This document shows, in pieces, positions 24,839-36,679 of a stretch of 64,000 nt of DNA. Positions within the stretch are counted from its first letter, which is position 1. Each line of letters opens with the position of its first letter. The notes beneath the pieces were generated by a model, which worked only from the letters and a program-made list of their open reading frames with translations, had not been told where the DNA came from and ran no database searches. Made by a program: the position numbers and the translations under genes. The stretch is from NCBI GenBank assembly GCA_947561395.2, contig OX387184.1, positions 17,712,205-17,776,204 on the forward strand. Reading direction: 5' to 3'. This stretch comes from Buxus sempervirens (lineage: Eukaryota; Streptophyta; Magnoliopsida; Buxales; Buxaceae).

Positions 24839-24967
24839 ACTACTTTCGCTACGGGTTGTTGGGTTTGTCCAAATCCGCCCCGAATCAAATTCCCCCTGAA
24901 GGATGCTCGCATCCTGCACGATATTCTGAAAGATACTGCGATTGAGGACCAAAACAGAGAAACGGCA

Positions 24968-26218
24968 ATGGAGGGCAGACTCTGTGCATCTCTTGGTCTT
25001 CCACCGCCAAACCTCAATTATCATCTCGTTCTCACTGATTTCGATGGCCTCTTCAGTCACCTGAGCAATCAATTATCCACCCCAAATCTTCACATCACTG
25101 ATTTCAACGGGAATGGAAGTAAAACCAACAAAAGCAAAAGCAAAGGCAGTCTCAGATTCTCTTCGACGACCATGTCTGTGGAGACACGCCTCTCGTCTTC
25201 ACCGCCTGCATCCCAAAGCCCAAAACCCACCCCCCAGAAATGGCTAAACCCCGCATCCAGAGGGAGCTCTAAAGCGCAGGCGCTGATGAAAAAACTCTCA
25301 GTCCTCGAAAAGGCTCTCATAGGAGCGGCAGCTGGAGGCATCGCGGGAGCTTTCACCTACGTGTGTCTCTATCCTCTTGACACTATCAAAACAAAACTCC
25401 AGACGAAAGGGGCTGCCAAGATTTATGAGGGCACCGTCGACGCCATTACCAAAACCTTCCAAACAAAAGGAATTCTGGGGTTTTACAGTGGTGTCTCTGC
25501 GGTTATCGTCGGCTCGACTTTCTCCTCTGCGGTGTATTTTGGGACTTGCGAGTTCGGTAAGTCGATTCTGTCTAAATTACCGCAGTACCCTTCTGTGTTT
25601 ATCCCTCCGACGGCCGGTGCAATGGGAAACATTGTATCGTCTGCTATAATGGTTCCCAAAGAGCTTATTACTCAGAGAATGCAAGCTGGGGCAGTGGGGA
25701 GGTCTTGGGAGGTTCTGTTGAGAATTCTTGAGAAGGATGGAGTTTTAGGTCTTTACAAAGGTTATTCTGCTACTTTGCTTAGGAATTTGCCTGCTGGGGT
25801 CTTGAGTTATTCGTCATTTGAGTATTTGAAAGCCGCAGTGTTGAGCAGAACACATAAGGGGCATTTAGAACCGTTTCAGAGCGTGTGTTGCGGGGCATTG
25901 GCGGGGGCAATCTCGGCGTCTCTCACAACACCTCTGGATGTGGTTAAGACCAGATTGATGACTCAGGTTCAAGGAGAGACCAAGAATAAAATTTCGGTGG
26001 CTGTTTATGGTGGGATTTCTGCAACAGTGAAGGAGATTATCAAGGAAGATGGTTGGGTTGGATTGACACGGGGAATGGGTCCTCGGGTTCTTCACAGTGC
26101 TTGTTTTGCTGCATTGGGTTACTTTGCATTTGAGACGGCTAGACTTACTCTCTTGCATAAGTATCTCGACCGTAAGGAGTCTAACGAGATGGATGGTGCT
26201 CCCACCTCACCTGATTGA
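24968..26218 (+). CDS. MFL1: Mitoferrin-like carrier, chloroplast (single exon)
   Basis: Predicted inner-envelope solute carrier of 416 aa, related to mitochondrial iron carriers. Arabidopsis Mfl1 is the named plastid member, linked to iron import. I chose the ATG at 24968 because MEGRLCASLGLPPPNLN fits the known N-terminus of that family; the frame stays open upstream only to a TTG at 24809, inside transposon-derived DNA. Residues 1-105 are a Ser/Lys-rich transit-type leader. Three carrier repeats follow, at about 113-200, 208-290 and 300-396. Signatures are PLDTIK (136-141), PKELIT (230-235, lacking the usual basic residue) and PLDVVK (322-327). Six membrane helices are expected. There is no intron. 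The ATG lies only about 130 bp from a nested transposon, so promoter or leader must use that DNA or be very short. The coding region is much richer in GC than its surroundings. The iron substrate is inferred from the family. Confidence 0.93.
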   Translation: MEGRLCASLGLPPPNLNYHLVLTDFDGLFSHLSNQLSTPNLHITDFNGNGSKTNKSKSKGSLRFSSTTMSVETRLSSSPPASQSPKPTPQKWLNPASRGSSKAQALMKKLSVLEKALIGAAAGGIAGAFTYVCLYPLDTIKTKLQTKGAAKIYEGTVDAITKTFQTKGILGFYSGVSAVIVGSTFSSAVYFGTCEFGKSILSKLPQYPSVFIPPTAGAMGNIVSSAIMVPKELITQRMQAGAVGRSWEVLLRILEKDGVLGLYKGYSATLLRNLPAGVLSYSSFEYLKAAVLSRTHKGHLEPFQSVCCGALAGAISASLTTPLDVVKTRLMTQVQGETKNKISVAVYGGISATVKEIIKEDGWVGLTRGMGPRVLHSACFAALGYFAFETARLTLLHKYLDRKESNEMDGAPTSPD

Positions 26219-28146
26219 GTATTCTGTTGATGATGATGTCCTTTATTTTGTTCTTGCTCATCCCTGTCATAAATTTTTTTTAATGCTCTTTTTTAGGAAA
26301 AGAGAAGAATTTCTAATGCAGAATCTCTTATATGCTAATAATGAGATTAGGCCTTAAAAAGGCACTTATCTTCGGATACACACCATTGAGACATTATTGT
26401 TATTGATGTATTCTTGTTATTGTCTTCACTCTTATTAATTTGATCATCTCTGTATATGACAATTACTTTTAATTGATGCAATGGATTCCATTTTGTAAAT
26501 TTTACCTTGCTGGATCCATGTAGATGTGGAATTGAAATCTGTGTGGACCAATCCTAATTTGCTAGTTTTTACAGCATTCGTATATTTATCCAAGCTGCTT
26601 GGTTCTTTCACCGAATTGGAGTTCCTGATAGGATTCATTTCGTTTACGTAATAATTATTGGATGAGAGAGGTGTTCTGCAAGGGCCTTTTTTTTTTCTTC
26701 TGCACATATGAAGGGAAATTGAGGTGGGCAAATGTTTGGAAGAACTTACATCAAAACTTTTGGCTTGGAAGATTATTTGGTTTGAAATCATTACATAGGC
26801 TGCTTGAGGAGGTGTTAGTGTGAGATGGATTTATAGGTGAGAGCTGAGGCTGGGAGTGTCCCTTGCTTTGGGGTTAAAAACTGATGGCTACTTGGGTTCC
26901 TTTGAGAAGGATAAAAGCATAAGGATTTAATAATTGAGGAGATATTTGGAGTTATCTGAATGTAGCAAGAACATAGATTTCTTCTTGTTTTGGGTTTCAG
27001 TTTGTCTAAGTATGTGTGTCTGATGGCTGGAGATCAGTCATTTCTTATACTCTGTCTTGGCGTTCATGCATCCTGGATGTATCACCAGCCATTTTATTTC
27101 ATCTTGATATAGTTTTTGCATAAATCCTAGAAAGTAGTTCCTTTTGATTCCAAGTATCAGCTTTTGTAGTGTTTGAGATTGTTAGGTTCTTGTTCCCTCC
27201 TGGATAATTGTCGGCCACTGTGCGAGTTCCTTATATTACTTACATCCTCATCTCAATGTATCCCTGCATCAAATGGTCTTCACAAGAACAGGAAAACATT
27301 TGAGAGTTGTTAGTGTTTTTATGCTACAATAGTCTAGCTCTCTGGAGGCCCTGAGTAGAAGAACTTATCCAAGTTGGATCATTAACTAGTTTTGCTGTTT
27401 GTGTTGCTGAAATAGGTTCTGAACATTTATTGTAACAATAATTGATTCAGTGGATGGGAGTGGCAGGGACGAGGATATAGGCATGCAGGACTCGTGAGAA
27501 TATTGGAAAAGATAACAGTATAGATGAATGCATCTGTGAGATTCTAGGATTAGCTCTAATAGGAGATGAAATGAAGGTGACATGATTGAGATTCTTTAGG
27601 GAATGTTAAACTAGGGGCAATCACAGCACTTGCAGGATGATGTTAATTTGTACAATTAGGAGGCCCTAAATGCTAGTGGGAAAGCTTGTGAAGTCCTGGA
27701 TAAAGAACATCTAAAATATGCAGTATGCCTAAGGTCACTGCTTATGATATGCTGGAATTGCAACATAGGATTTGTGCTGTTGTTCAAACTAGTTGAAAGT
27801 AATTGTAGGTGGATCGATTTGAATATCTGGATTTGACCAATGGTACCCAAAAGTTTGACTGATCATTCTTATGTGATCCTTAAATTGGGGATCCCTCTCC
27901 TTGCTCTTGTTTTGAATCTTGTGAAGATCCATAGAGTACTTGTTTATCTGCATTATTCTGATTCTCTTTCTGCATATAACCAAGAGCAATATAATTTTTT
28001 GGATGCCAACTGAGAAGTTTTCAAGCCTTGAGACTAGTTTTGTTCATTCATAATGCATTTCCTGATAGAGACTCATGGAGCCAAAGTGATCAGTTAGTGC
28101 AAAAATATTGTGTGGGAAAATCTGGAAAAGTGCTTGTTGATCAGTT
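26219..28146. other. 3' UTR of the carrier gene and intergenic DNA
   Basis: Probably 3' UTR to about 26.5 kb, then AT-rich DNA with only short domain-free frames (for example 26444-26791 and 27656-27850, minus strand). I see no RNA gene or transposon end that I can support. Confidence 0.5.
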
Positions 28147-29755
28147 AGGCTTTGTTTGTTTTGATGTAAAATCTAATGCGGAAAATGTTTTCGAGATAAA
28201 ATAGGGTTTTCCAAGTGTTTGTTTCCACGTAAAACACAATATTATGTAAAACTGTTTTCCTAAAAATTAGTTATTTTCCAGAAAACGACATACCTTTCAA
28301 TAATCCGTATGTTGTTTTCCAGAAAGTTGAGATTGCGCTCGATATTGAGAATAAAGAAAAAGATAACAACTGAGTAAAAAGCTTCTATCAAAAGCTCCGG
28401 CTTGATCTCTCAAAGCACCATCGTCCCAACCTGAACTTCACTCCTCCCATCGCCGGTGCTTAGTTTTGAGTACCCTCTGTTGTGCTGCTTCCATGGAGCC
28501 TTCCCCGTCAATAAACTTCATCGTTGCTGCCGGCTGTAGTGTTCGAAATTCTCTCTTCACATTTGGTTCCATTGAGGAAGACGCCTTTCGAGACTTCTAT
28601 CGATGATCAAATCTCAACCCTAAATGCTTTATTTCTGTTCTTTTTATTCTTCTTTTCTATTATATTTCTGATTCCTCCATTATTTCCTAGTTTCATATTT
28701 GATTTCTGGTTTCAATGTGTTCCGTCAATCTTTGTTCTCTCTTTCCTGGTTTCATCTCTGTTTTTTGGTTTCAATGTATTCCGTCAATCTTTGTTCTCTC
28801 TTTCCTGGTTTCATCTCTGTTTTCTGGTTCCAATGTGTTCCGTCAATCTTTGTTCTCTCTTTCCTGGTTTCATCTCTGTTTTCTGGTTCCAATGTGTTCC
28901 GTCAATCTTTGTTCTCTCTTTCCTGGTTTCATCTTTGTTTTCTAGTTTCATTTCGGTCTTGGCTGCTACGGAAAATTATAAGCCAGCAGATACCAATACA
29001 TATCGGTTTTGAAGGGAACAAATCTCATAAAGAAAAAATCTAATACTTTAAAACCTGCTAATCATAAACAAAAGATTGTTGCATTGGAAAAGAAGCCTAT
29101 CATGGACACATTTGCAAGACAATATGAATAATGATATAAAAATAAGGATCATTCTACGGAGTTAAGAAACAAATATTTTATAATTTCCTCCACCGAATCC
29201 TTCCGTTAATGCAAATAACTCTGCTGATCTCCCTCATACACAGCAAGAAATATATTTCTATTACAGATTCTTTACTTGTGTAAGATTCTTATGGAAGAAA
29301 GAGTGATTTTAAAGTATTGAATTTATGTTAGCTTCTACATACGATTCACTGTTTGGCAATATTCTCATATACAGTATAAGTAGAATCATTAGTTTAGTAA
29401 GAGCTAAAGCAATTTATATGATGCAGTCATGTGACTGTGGGTTTATTTTAGTTGACTATTTATGGTGTTAATTATTATTTAAAATTTTTAATTTTATGTT
29501 TTTTAAATTGTTTATATAGATTCTTTTAATAGTTCTTTAATTGGTCCAAATTTTTTGAGCTAATAGGTTGTAATAAGTTTCAAGTCATTTTCCTTGATTA
29601 TTTTCATTCGTTCCAAACATTAGAAAATGAAATTCAAGTCTATTTTCCGATGCCCATCCAAACAGTTGAAAAACTTCGCTTTTCTTGAAAATATTTTCCG
29701 ATGTAAAATATTTTCCAAAGAAAAACATTTTACATTGAAACAAACGGAGTGCAAA
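28147..29755. mobile_element. TIR element carrying a 59-bp minisatellite
   Basis: The left end reads GGCTTTGTTTGTTTTGATGT, then AAAAT and GGAAAATGTTTTC. The reverse complement of the right end reads GCACTCCGTTTGTTTCAATG, then TAAAATG and GGAAAATATTTT. These are diverged terminal inverted repeats of about 60-80 bp. Flanking DNA on both sides shares GTGCAAAA and GAAAATCTGGAAAA phrases, so the exact ends and duplication are unclear. No transposase is visible. The interior holds the minisatellite at 28709-28944. Confidence 0.5.
28709..28944 (+). repeat. Four tandem 59-bp units (minisatellite)
   Basis: Near-identical units start at 28709, 28768, 28827 and 28886, exactly 59 bp apart. Each contains TTCCGTCAATCTTTGTTCTC and TTTCCTGGTTTCATCT. 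A partial unit precedes the first and a degraded one follows the last. Units 3 and 4 share a T-to-C change (GGTTCC), which suggests duplication in steps. Because 59 is not a multiple of 3 and the unit has no stop, all three plus-strand frames stay open across it, so the open frame at 28524-29012 is probably an artefact. Confidence 0.92.
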
Positions 29756-30319
29756 ACTAGTATGTGAAAATCTGGAAAATACTCAAGCTTCTTAATACAA
29801 ATTTTAAAACTTAAACTGTGAAAATCTGAAAAGCGCTCAGACTTGGTGTAGCTAATAAAATTTTTAATCATTTTTCAGTTTTTTTTCCCAGTTAGAAATT
29901 GTTTAAGCCAAACTCATAGTTGTCTTTGTATAATCTTTGATCAAATTTACTTGAAAGCAAACATCTATTGGTGAGTTGTCACCAGAGAGCATGTTCTTCT
30001 TTTGTCACAGGACTGTTATCTACCATTTATTTGTGAAAAGAAACATCTTTCTTTGTACAATTCTTATTTGTTTATTTACGTGCAATAATAAGGTTATTAA
30101 GAAATTTCTTAGTGACAAATATGGTATCTCATTGCTCATTATGGTAACACTATGTGTCAATAGTTTACCCAGCCAATTAAAAGATAGATGTTGCAGATTG
30201 GTAACCAATTTAGCTGTGTGTGGATGTGATTTCGGGTTCCATGAAGAGTTTAGCTTTTGTCAGTGACTTGGCTCTGGCTCTGTGAACCTAGGACCTGCTG
30301 CTGAGTAATTTAACAGTCC

Positions 30320-31980
30320 TTGATGAATACTTTTGGAAACAAAGTTATCTTGATTTTGAGACTCTTTAACAGTCTGAAAATTAATCTGACAAAAAGTGAA
30401 TTGTTCGGGGTTGGTCAACATGTTGATATTAGACATTTAAGTTCAGGTATGGGCTGCAAAATAGGTACATTGCCCACTTCATATCTAGGATTCCCCCTGA
30501 GTGCATCATACAAAGATTCATCAATATTGGAACCACTAATCATCCGCATGGAAAAGAAGTTGGCAGCATGGAAGGGTGGTTATTTATCAAAAAGGAGGCA
30601 AAATTACATTACTGAGGAGTTGCATGTCTAATTATCCCACATATTTGCTCTCACTGATGAGAATTGCTTCCTCAACAGCACTGGGAATTGAGGCACTACA
30701 AAGGGAGTTTTTGTGGAAACACACGGGAAGTTGTTTGTGAACAAAGGGAAGAGGGCAGCTTAGGCATTAGATCCCTGATTCCTTTTGACAAAGCTCTTCT
30801 CCATAAATGGTTCTGGAGATATGGGGTGGAAGCTAACAGCCTTTGAAAGGAAGTTGTAAGATCTAAGTACAGTCTCAACGCTGACAACTGGTTTCCTTCA
30901 TCTTCCAATCAGGCATATGGAACAAGCTTATGGAGGCCTATTTTAAAGGAGTTGCAGTTCTTCAAAAAAGGAATCAAATTTGCGGCAGGTCCATGTAATA
31001 GAATCAGCTTCTGGAATGATGAATGGAATGGGGAAGAAATCTTAAGGTGCAAATTTCCTGCCATATACAACATTAGTAGGTTCAAGCAAGCGAAAATCAG
31101 GGATATATTGGACCAGAGTGATCAAACAGTACAATGGAATCTTCAACTTTGAAGAGATCCACATGATTGGGAAATGGATGAGTTAGTCATACTTTTAAAG
31201 CTATTACAAGAAACTTAATGGCATCAGGGGGAGGACAGAATGCAATGGAAAGGTAACACATTGGGCCAGTTTACTGTGAATGCATATTTCAGACATATTA
31301 GCTCATGTAGGGAACAGTTTCTGGCATCCAATATCATATCATATGGCACAGTCATAGTCCATCAAAGTTGGCTTTTTTATGTGTGTAGCAACTCTCGACA
31401 AGAATCTAACAATTGATCATTTGATGCCAAACAGATGTTCACTTTGCAAGGAAAAGGAGGAATCAGTAAAACATATTCTTTTGCATTGTAAAATGGCTAA
31501 TAAGTTATGGAATTTCACCTTTCAAAAATGTGGAGTTATGTGGGTTCAACCGGATACGGTGCAGCAAGCTTTAGTCGGATGGGGTTGGAGAAAGAAAAAG
31601 GCAAGAATGACTACGTTATGGAACTCATACCCGGCAGCAGTCATGTTGGTGTTATGGGGTGAAAGAAATCGCAGAATTTTCTGAGGAAGAGAAATCAGCA
31701 GAAAGTATGTGTTCTGCATTTCTACATCTCATATTCAGTTGGGCCTTGGCTCTTCCAAGTTTTTCTGAAATGTTCCTAGAGGTTTTGTTAAATTGCGACT
31801 CTTTCTTGGATTTTTGAGTCCTAGGAAGAGCACTAAGTTAGGGGTTTTCTTTGAAATCTGAATCCTTCTTTGACCTTTGTGTCATAAGAAGATTTCTAGG
31901 AGGTTTCACACCTAGTGTTCACCTCCCCTATGTATTATCCTTATTTTAATATACAACCTCTTTTACTTATAAAAATAAAA
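30320..31980 (+). mobile_element. L1-type LINE relic (reverse transcriptase C-terminus and zf-RVT)
   Basis: Broken frames in order match the plant L1 ORF2 tail: LKINLTKSELFGVG, GCKIGTLPTSYLGFPLSASY, KKLAAWKGGYLSKR, then EEGSLGIRSLIPFDKALLHK with WFWRYGVEANSL, then a zinc-knuckle block with CSLCKEKEESVKHILLHC and NKLWNF (31432-31520). It is interrupted by stops and frameshifts. An A-rich tail (CTTATAAAAATAAAAAAA) ends near 31982. The 5' side is truncated before the catalytic YADD region. I could not confirm a target-site duplication. It cannot encode active protein. Confidence 0.9.
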
Positions 31981-31982
31981 AA

Positions 31983-32952
31983 ATTTGATGACAAATGCTG
32001 CTGGTATTGACTTGGTTGTCACAGATAATTGTGAAGGAAAATTCAATGCTTGTATTATATATAATTGAAAATCTTCGTCTTGCAGAAGATTAATTTGAAA
32101 GGAAAAAAAGATAAAGCATGGAAGAATAAGTGCATAAATAGATAGATATCCATAAGAAAGCAGGATTCATCAGCATTTAGATTTCCATTCCTTCTTGTTA
32201 TTTTATTTTATTTAGGCTTTAGCTGTTTCTTGCCATTTCCTATTTGGAATTTTGGAGTCCTAGAAGAAAGCTTGCACCAGGATGTGCTAGATCATGCATT
32301 TTGGGGCTTCATAATTTGAAAAATTATGCTTAGTTTGGTGCTATGTGAGTATTGTTTTGTCCTGCTTTTTAAAGAGAGGAGAAAATCATTCCACACCCAA
32401 GAAGAAAAGTCCAGTTGATATGTGAAGAAATTGGTTTCTTTAGTGAAGCCAATCTGCGTTGTTGTTATCTCTTTTTAGTGATCTGGAGCAGCTAGGCCTG
32501 TCTTCTAGGGAAGCTGCCTTCTCCAGTGTTTGCTATCGAGGAACATGAAGGAACTTTCTGGGCAAGAATTTGAGCTAAAGTTTATCATTGAAAAAGCTAA
32601 GAACCAAAGCCTACTCGCAGATAGTGATTTTAAAATTAAGAAGTGAAGATGCAAGAGAATTGCCTATGAAGTATCACGGTTTATAGATTCCAGCGAGAGT
32701 AAATTGCTTAAGTCTATACGTGGAAAATCCCAAGGCACTTATGGAAACGGTTGCAAGAACTGAACTCATTATTATACAAAAATACTAGAAGACTAATTTG
32801 CCATTATAAAAAACAGCTGAGTGCATGTGTAGTACTGCACGTATGAAGAAAGCAACAAACAATTTTGTAACTGATTATTATAAAGTTTATAAAAAAATTG
32901 AGGCAGATTTGACTATTGTACCATTTTTTTTATTAATGAATCTTCACAAGGA
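31983..32952. other. Intergenic DNA without recognisable content
   Basis: AT-rich sequence with no long frame, tRNA, or transposon end that I can identify. A domain-free frame at 32825-33028 overlaps the start of the next element. Confidence 0.5.
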
Positions 32953-35150
32953 TGTTATAAGCACTCAAATTTCGACCAAACCAAAATGTGCTAAAAATAA
33001 CAGAACCTCAAAACAGGTCAAGCCCTAGGGAGCAGAAATTGACTTTCTGATCAAGCTTGAATTGACTACCATACTTCGTCCTAATGGATGATAAATCTTG
33101 ACACGGTTCCAACGCAACTGAGTTTGCCAGAACCAAAGTCCAGACGAAGAAGTTATGAGTCGGTCAAACCCTAGGGAGCAGAAATTGATTTTCTACCCAA
33201 ACCTAGATTAACTGCCACACCCTATCCCGTCGGATAGGAATTTCCGACACGGTTCCAACGTAACCGAATTTGTCAGAATCAGTGTCAAAATAAAGGAGTT
33301 ATGGGCAGAATCAAATCCTAGGGAGCAGTTTTGACTTTCTGCTTGAAAGCTGAATTGGCTGCAGTACACTATCTCAATGATAGAAAATCTTGACACGGTT
33401 GCAACGCAACTGAGTTTGCGTGAATCAGAGTTCGGATTAAAGAGGTATGGCCAAAACAATTTCAGGGGTAATTTAGGAAAAATGTGCAGAAGCTGTGCCA
33501 CGTGGTTGTCACTCACCCCATCTCTCTTTCTTAAGTAAACAAAAATAATTAAAAAAAAAGTCATTCTTAACAATTAAGTAACCCTCTCTATAAAAGGTAA
33601 GAGACGAGTGTTCTAACCCTAAGCTCTTCTCCCCAAGCTCTCCAACTCTCCAATCCTCTAGAACCCCACTCCAACTCTCCCAAAACCTTTCTCCCTCAAG
33701 AACCCTCTTCTCTAACTCTCTTCTAGAACCCTTTTCCCCATTCTCCAAGTCTCCAATCCTATTTTCTAAGGCCCTCTACCCCCTCCAAACCTTCTTCTAT
33801 CGCTCCCCAACTTCTTCTTCATCAACTTGGACCAAAGAGAATGGAAAGGGAAGTATTGTGAAGCTAAAGGAGGAGCCCAAGGTGCTATCCACACTTCAAG
33901 GAGTCTTCAAGTATCTCAAGGAAGATTTAACACCCAAAGTAAGCCTTCTCCATACATTATATTCAACATATATGAAAATGATGGTTTTATGAGCATGTCT
34001 TGGAAGTTATATATGTATTTTTAGCATGTTTCCTAGCTTCCATACTCCTCTCCCCCATTTCATTTTACTCTCCTCGTTAGAAGACTCCCATGGTAGGGGG
34101 AGGAGCCAAATTTAAAGGGAGAGAATGAGAGGGAATGGTAATGGCATTTAAGAGTCTTATTTAAGTCTTTTTATTCTCTTTCAAGCTAAGAGGAGAGCAT
34201 GTTTTCCCTTTTCTCATATTTAAATGTACCCCTATTGAATCCCCCAAGTCCTTTCTCTAATGACCTCCAAGGTGCTTTCTAGCTTGCCTTTTGTTCTTCT
34301 TTTATTAGGAAATGTGCTTGAATAAGTTGTAGGCTTGCATCCATGTAAATAGCATGTCCCTCAATCCCATTACCATGATCCCAAGCTCATCATTTTTCTA
34401 CTGTTTTGGGGTCTCTTTTAACATGTTGTTTCCATACACACCAAGCAACACATATATGCATGTTGCACTTAGGATGCATGCCTAGGCCTTTTCCTTTTTA
34501 GCCTCCCTTCATTAACATGAACACTAACATGTGTAGCACACACATTAGTCCACCGATTTTAGCATGTCTTGATATCTTCATTTCATGTTTCTTATGAATA
34601 TTTGATTGATTGTTGGATGCATGATCATGGATTGGCTGGTTAGATCAAGGCTTCCTCCAAGCCCAATAGACCCTTCTTTAAAAACCTAAACCAACTAAAC
34701 CGATCAACTTTGCATGTTTAAACTACATCCAAACTAAATAACCAATTCCGAAAAAGGATTATCCAATGTAACCCCCAAACGGGACTTGGGCTTTAGAAAA
34801 AGCCCAACTTAGTGTCTTGTGGGCCTTCGAACATGGCCCATACCCAGACCCAGATCACTTGGGTTAAAAAAGATAAAAATCAAAATAAAAGGACCTACAC
34901 CATACATATAGTCCCACCAAGACCCAATCAAGGAAGTATGTTGGATTAGGAACAGATGAAATGACTCAATTCCAAACTTAACCAGGGATAACCCATGGGA
35001 CCTGTCACCCGACGGGGTAGACTGGGGTGTCTACGGACTTCCTCGAACCGTAACCGGGCATTTCTTAAGAATCTCAAGCCGCAGACCATTTATAGACAAA
35101 CATTAGACACCCAGGTGTCTGCTTGCACTCCATCAGGCAGTGACGACTCC
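32953..35150 (+). mobile_element. LTR-type element with 146-bp tandem units (copy 2)
   Basis: This is a diverged second copy of the element at 15870. The start TGTTATAAGCACTCAAATTT corresponds to TGTCAGTACCTCATTTTTGC. Tandem units start at 33101, 33247 and 33393 (146-bp steps), each with an ACACGGTTCCAACGCAACTG-like core. A pyrimidine-rich block (33590-33830) and GGCCCA-rich DNA follow, as in copy 1. Near 35100 the phrase GGTGTCTGCTTGCACTCC with GTGACGACTCCC resembles, from memory, the 3' part of Tat-lineage LTRs. No coding domain is visible. The right end may extend to about 35.3 kb. Confidence 0.55.
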
Positions 35151-35660
35151 CATTCCCCATTTTTTTCTTAATTAGATCCCAGCCATATCCCAAAAATATG
35201 ATTCCCGCAGATCGGACGCATGCAAAGATGTGTAAGGGCTATTTTGGAACCTTGCACATTTTAGTTGGTGCTATTCTCAAGGGGGTGCTTCGCGTTGCGT
35301 TTTTTATAGTATATAGATTTACTCTTATAGTAAAATAAACAAATTATATAAAAGCTTCCTTCGAAGACCTTCACGTTTTAAAAAGAACCGTTACTTCTCC
35401 TTAGACTTTGTTGTTTATATCATTGGCTACCCTTTTATCAAGTGTAGGGATGGCAATAGGGAGTTAAATTGGTAACCCGCATTGATCGCCCATAATTGTT
35501 AGGGTTTGATAAGACATAAAGAGGGTTAGGGTTTACCTTAATCCGCCCCAAACCTAACCTTAGTACACCCTTATCATTAAGATATAGGCCATTTATAATA
35601 ATTTTATATAGAAATATATGTTTTATAAATAAATTTATTAATCATATTATATATTTTATA

Positions 35661-36208
35661 GGGCTTTTTGCATCTATATCCCTACATTATAATATATTTA
35701 CATATATATCCTCTTGTTTTTAATATTTATATCTATACCCCTCCATTTATCATAATTGTTGCAATTGTACCCCTGACATCAAATTAGGTTACCTTTTCTG
35801 GTTTTTTTTATTAAATGACTATAATAACCTTAATATAAAATTAAAAAAAAATCCTAAATAACCAAATGACTATATCAATATAGATGGCTAAGTTTCAATG
35901 GATAATTATCAATAAAGCAAATTAATATCAATAACTTACGATAAAAAAATGTAGTAAATATTATAACATAACATAATAACATAAATGAAAATATAAGATA
36001 ATATAAAAAGATAGATGCGAAATATTTTTTTATTTTACAGAAAGTTATTTTAGTCATTTAATAAAAATCTAGTATAAGTTAATGGACTTTAGCGTTAAGG
36101 GTACAATCGTAATGATGACGCTAAATTAAAGGTATAAATACAAATACTTAAAACAAGTGGATATAAATGAAAATATATTAAATGCAGGGATATGAATGCA
36201 AAAAGCCC
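35661..36208. mobile_element. 548-bp MITE with ~100-bp TIRs, Mutator-like
   Basis: The left end GGGCTTTTTGCATCTATATC, then CCTACATT, matches the reverse complement of the right end, GGGCTTTTTGCATTCATATC, then CCTGCATT. The arms can be followed inward for about 100 bp. The flanks are TATTTTATA (35652-35660) and TATTTTTAT (36209-36217), a near 9-bp duplication in an AT-rich context. Arm length and 9-bp duplication suggest a Mutator-like MITE. It has no coding content. Confidence 0.75.
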
Positions 36209-36318
36209 TATTTTTATATTAAACTTCTTAAGATTTAGAATATTTGGGTCACATTTCACCGACTTCGCTATTGATTTGGTAGGGTTAGGAGCAAGTTTGG
36301 TATGACCTAACCCTAAAA

Positions 36319-36679
36319 TTTTTTTTTGGAACTCAGGGTATCCAAGCCCACTTATGTTTAACCGACTAATCTCTGAGGGTCCATGCATGACCCTACAATT
36401 TACATGGCCCGGGTAAGTATAAGGCCCATAAACCTTATGTAGGTAATCCAAAAAATTGATAGCACCTAAGAGGTTTTGAACCTGAGACCTTGGAGGGAGC
36501 ACACCCCTAGGCCCCAAGCCTTGACCACTAGGCCAAGCCTTTGGGGCTACTTGCATAAGGTCTATGGGCCTTAGACTTACTCGGGCCATGTGGGTTGCAG
36601 GGTTTTGCATGGGCCCTCAGGGATTAGTTGGTTGAGTGTAAGCGGGTCTCGATACCTTGAGTTCCAAAAAAAAAAAATT
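36319..36679. mobile_element. Head-to-head pair of tRNA-derived SINEs (Au-like)
   Basis: A complete SINE on the minus strand runs from 36548 to 36319. Box A is TTGGCCTAGTGG (reverse complement of 36525-36536), box B is GGTTCAAAACC (reverse complement of 36472-36482), and it ends in an A run. A 5'-truncated copy on the plus strand (about 36546-36679) holds the same 3' half, ending GAGTTCC plus A12. The two share about 130 bp as an inverted repeat, so a transcript across both would fold into a long hairpin. The Au SINE name is from memory of box A and the body. Confidence 0.75.

Noticed and set aside
24809..24967. N-terminal extension of the mitoferrin-like protein
   Set aside because: The extension begins with TTG inside a transposon; the ATG at 24968 starts the conserved N-terminus.
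28524..29012. A 162-aa repetitive protein
   Set aside because: The frame is open only because of a stop-free 59-bp minisatellite that is open in all three frames.
29976..30266. A 96-aa membrane-like protein
   Set aside because: AT-rich frame without a domain or supporting context, just before an L1 relic; likely chance.
36472..36548. A second tRNA gene
   Set aside because: A and B boxes are present, but no cloverleaf forms; it is the head of a SINE with a poly(A) tail.
36095..36610. A 171-aa minus-strand protein
   Set aside because: It crosses a MITE end and a SINE and has no domain or codon pattern of a gene.
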